Source: Macrosoma leucophasiata (Eukaryota > Arthropoda > Insecta > Lepidoptera > Hedylidae). From it: a DNA stretch of 64,000 bases. The notes beneath the pieces are model-generated. The model had not been told where the DNA came from. It did not search any database and was given only the letters and a program-made list of their open reading frames with translations. The position numbers were made by a program, and so were the translations under genes. Shown in pieces: positions 63,421 through 64,000 of this stretch. The DNA is taken from NCBI GenBank assembly GCA_036365455.1, contig JAWQUS010000010.1, positions 22,988,501 to 23,052,500 of the forward strand, in the 5' to 3' direction. Position 1 is the first letter of the stretch. Each line of letters opens with the position of its first letter.

Positions 63421-64000
63421 TTATTGCTAAGAACATGCACTATTTTCTTTTAAAAGTATCCATTATAAGCGAACGTAAAACCATTTTCTCTTATGTTCAT
63501 ATCTTCACTTTTCACACACCGAGTGTCAATTTGCTTTCGAGATTTAACACCTTCCTTCTCGGCATTCACTGTTTTGTTTAAACTTTACAATATTGCAAAG
63601 CAATTCTATGGGCATTGTGAATGTATAAACCCATACTTTGCGGTCATAAAATGAGCTTTCAACCGTCATACAACAATGTTGTATTGACATTATTTGTATA
63701 TATAGCCGGTTGCGAATTGCGAATGAAAGTTACGGGAGCTTGGAGTATTGTTACTGAATGATTATCCTAAAATATATGCTCAACAGATACCTCGAAGTAT
63801 TTGTGTTTCAATAGCTGTTTTTGTGTTGTTGAGGACTGTGTCCAGTGTAGGTTTGAATTTGTACACAGAGGCATCATTTACTGAAACAAAACATATAACT
63901 AGATACTCTATGTTTAAGAGAAGTGTGGTTCAGCTAAGTTGTTGATTGTCTCTCAAAAGACATTTTCTCCTTATAAACATTTTTGATTTCGTATACCTTC
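63421..64000. other. unassigned right edge
   Basis: A 10-base inverse ATACAACAATGTTGTAT at about 63670 and a TATATATAGCC near 63697 are visible. They could be core-promoter-like, but no coding start can be supported. Confidence 0.3.

Noticed and set aside
63748..63945. Start of a second host gene at the right edge
   Set aside because: A 65-codon frame with a hydrophobic stretch but no domain, splice or conservation evidence; a TATATATA nearby is not enough.

Overview
The window looks like a non-coding-rich stretch of a lepidopteran (moth or butterfly) nuclear genome. The evidence is dense Bm1-like SINEs, tRNA-derived SINEs, Helitron-like termini with a hairpin followed by CTAG, a BEL/Pao LTR element, CR1/Jockey-group non-LTR elements, a mariner remnant, and split eukaryotic exons with GT/AG borders. 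There are no operons or bacterial signals.

The only host protein gene I can support is in the first 11.5 kb: nine plus-strand exons (1947-11486) of an animal haem peroxidase. It is open and phase-consistent throughout and is missing its 5' part, which lies left of the window. Several positions that are near-invariant in active family members are changed, so it may encode a non-catalytic homologue. Its introns are packed with SINEs, foldback elements, a tRNA-Leu-like gene and a dead reverse-transcriptase fragment. From 11.5 to 23 kb the DNA holds a 488-bp tandem array broken by a mariner remnant and a retroposon, several large foldback (inverted-repeat) elements, and several tRNA-like cassettes.

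At 23012-29802 lies a complete BEL/Pao retrotransposon: two 384-bp LTRs identical by eye, a 5-bp target duplication (AATAT), a tRNA-Tyr-like primer site and one 1821-codon gag-pol frame. It looks very young and potentially competent. From 30 to 37 kb come a TIR element repeated at 54 kb, SINEs, and a seven-unit 264-bp tandem array with a three-unit higher-order pattern. At about 37975-42420 lies a second nearly complete mobile element, a CR1-group non-LTR retrotransposon with an FP25K-domain ORF1 and an endonuclease/reverse-transcriptase ORF2.

From 42.5 to 64 kb I see no host gene. The region holds SINEs, truncated non-LTR 3' ends, a perfect 52-bp-arm palindrome (45755-45859), a 35-bp minisatellite of about 20 units (59571-60300), nested insertions with readable target duplications, and unassigned AT-rich sequence. 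The BEL/Pao and CR1-like elements encode what they need to copy themselves. The SINEs and the 5'-truncated fragments are products of such machinery acting in trans. All family names come from motif recognition by eye; no database was searched.
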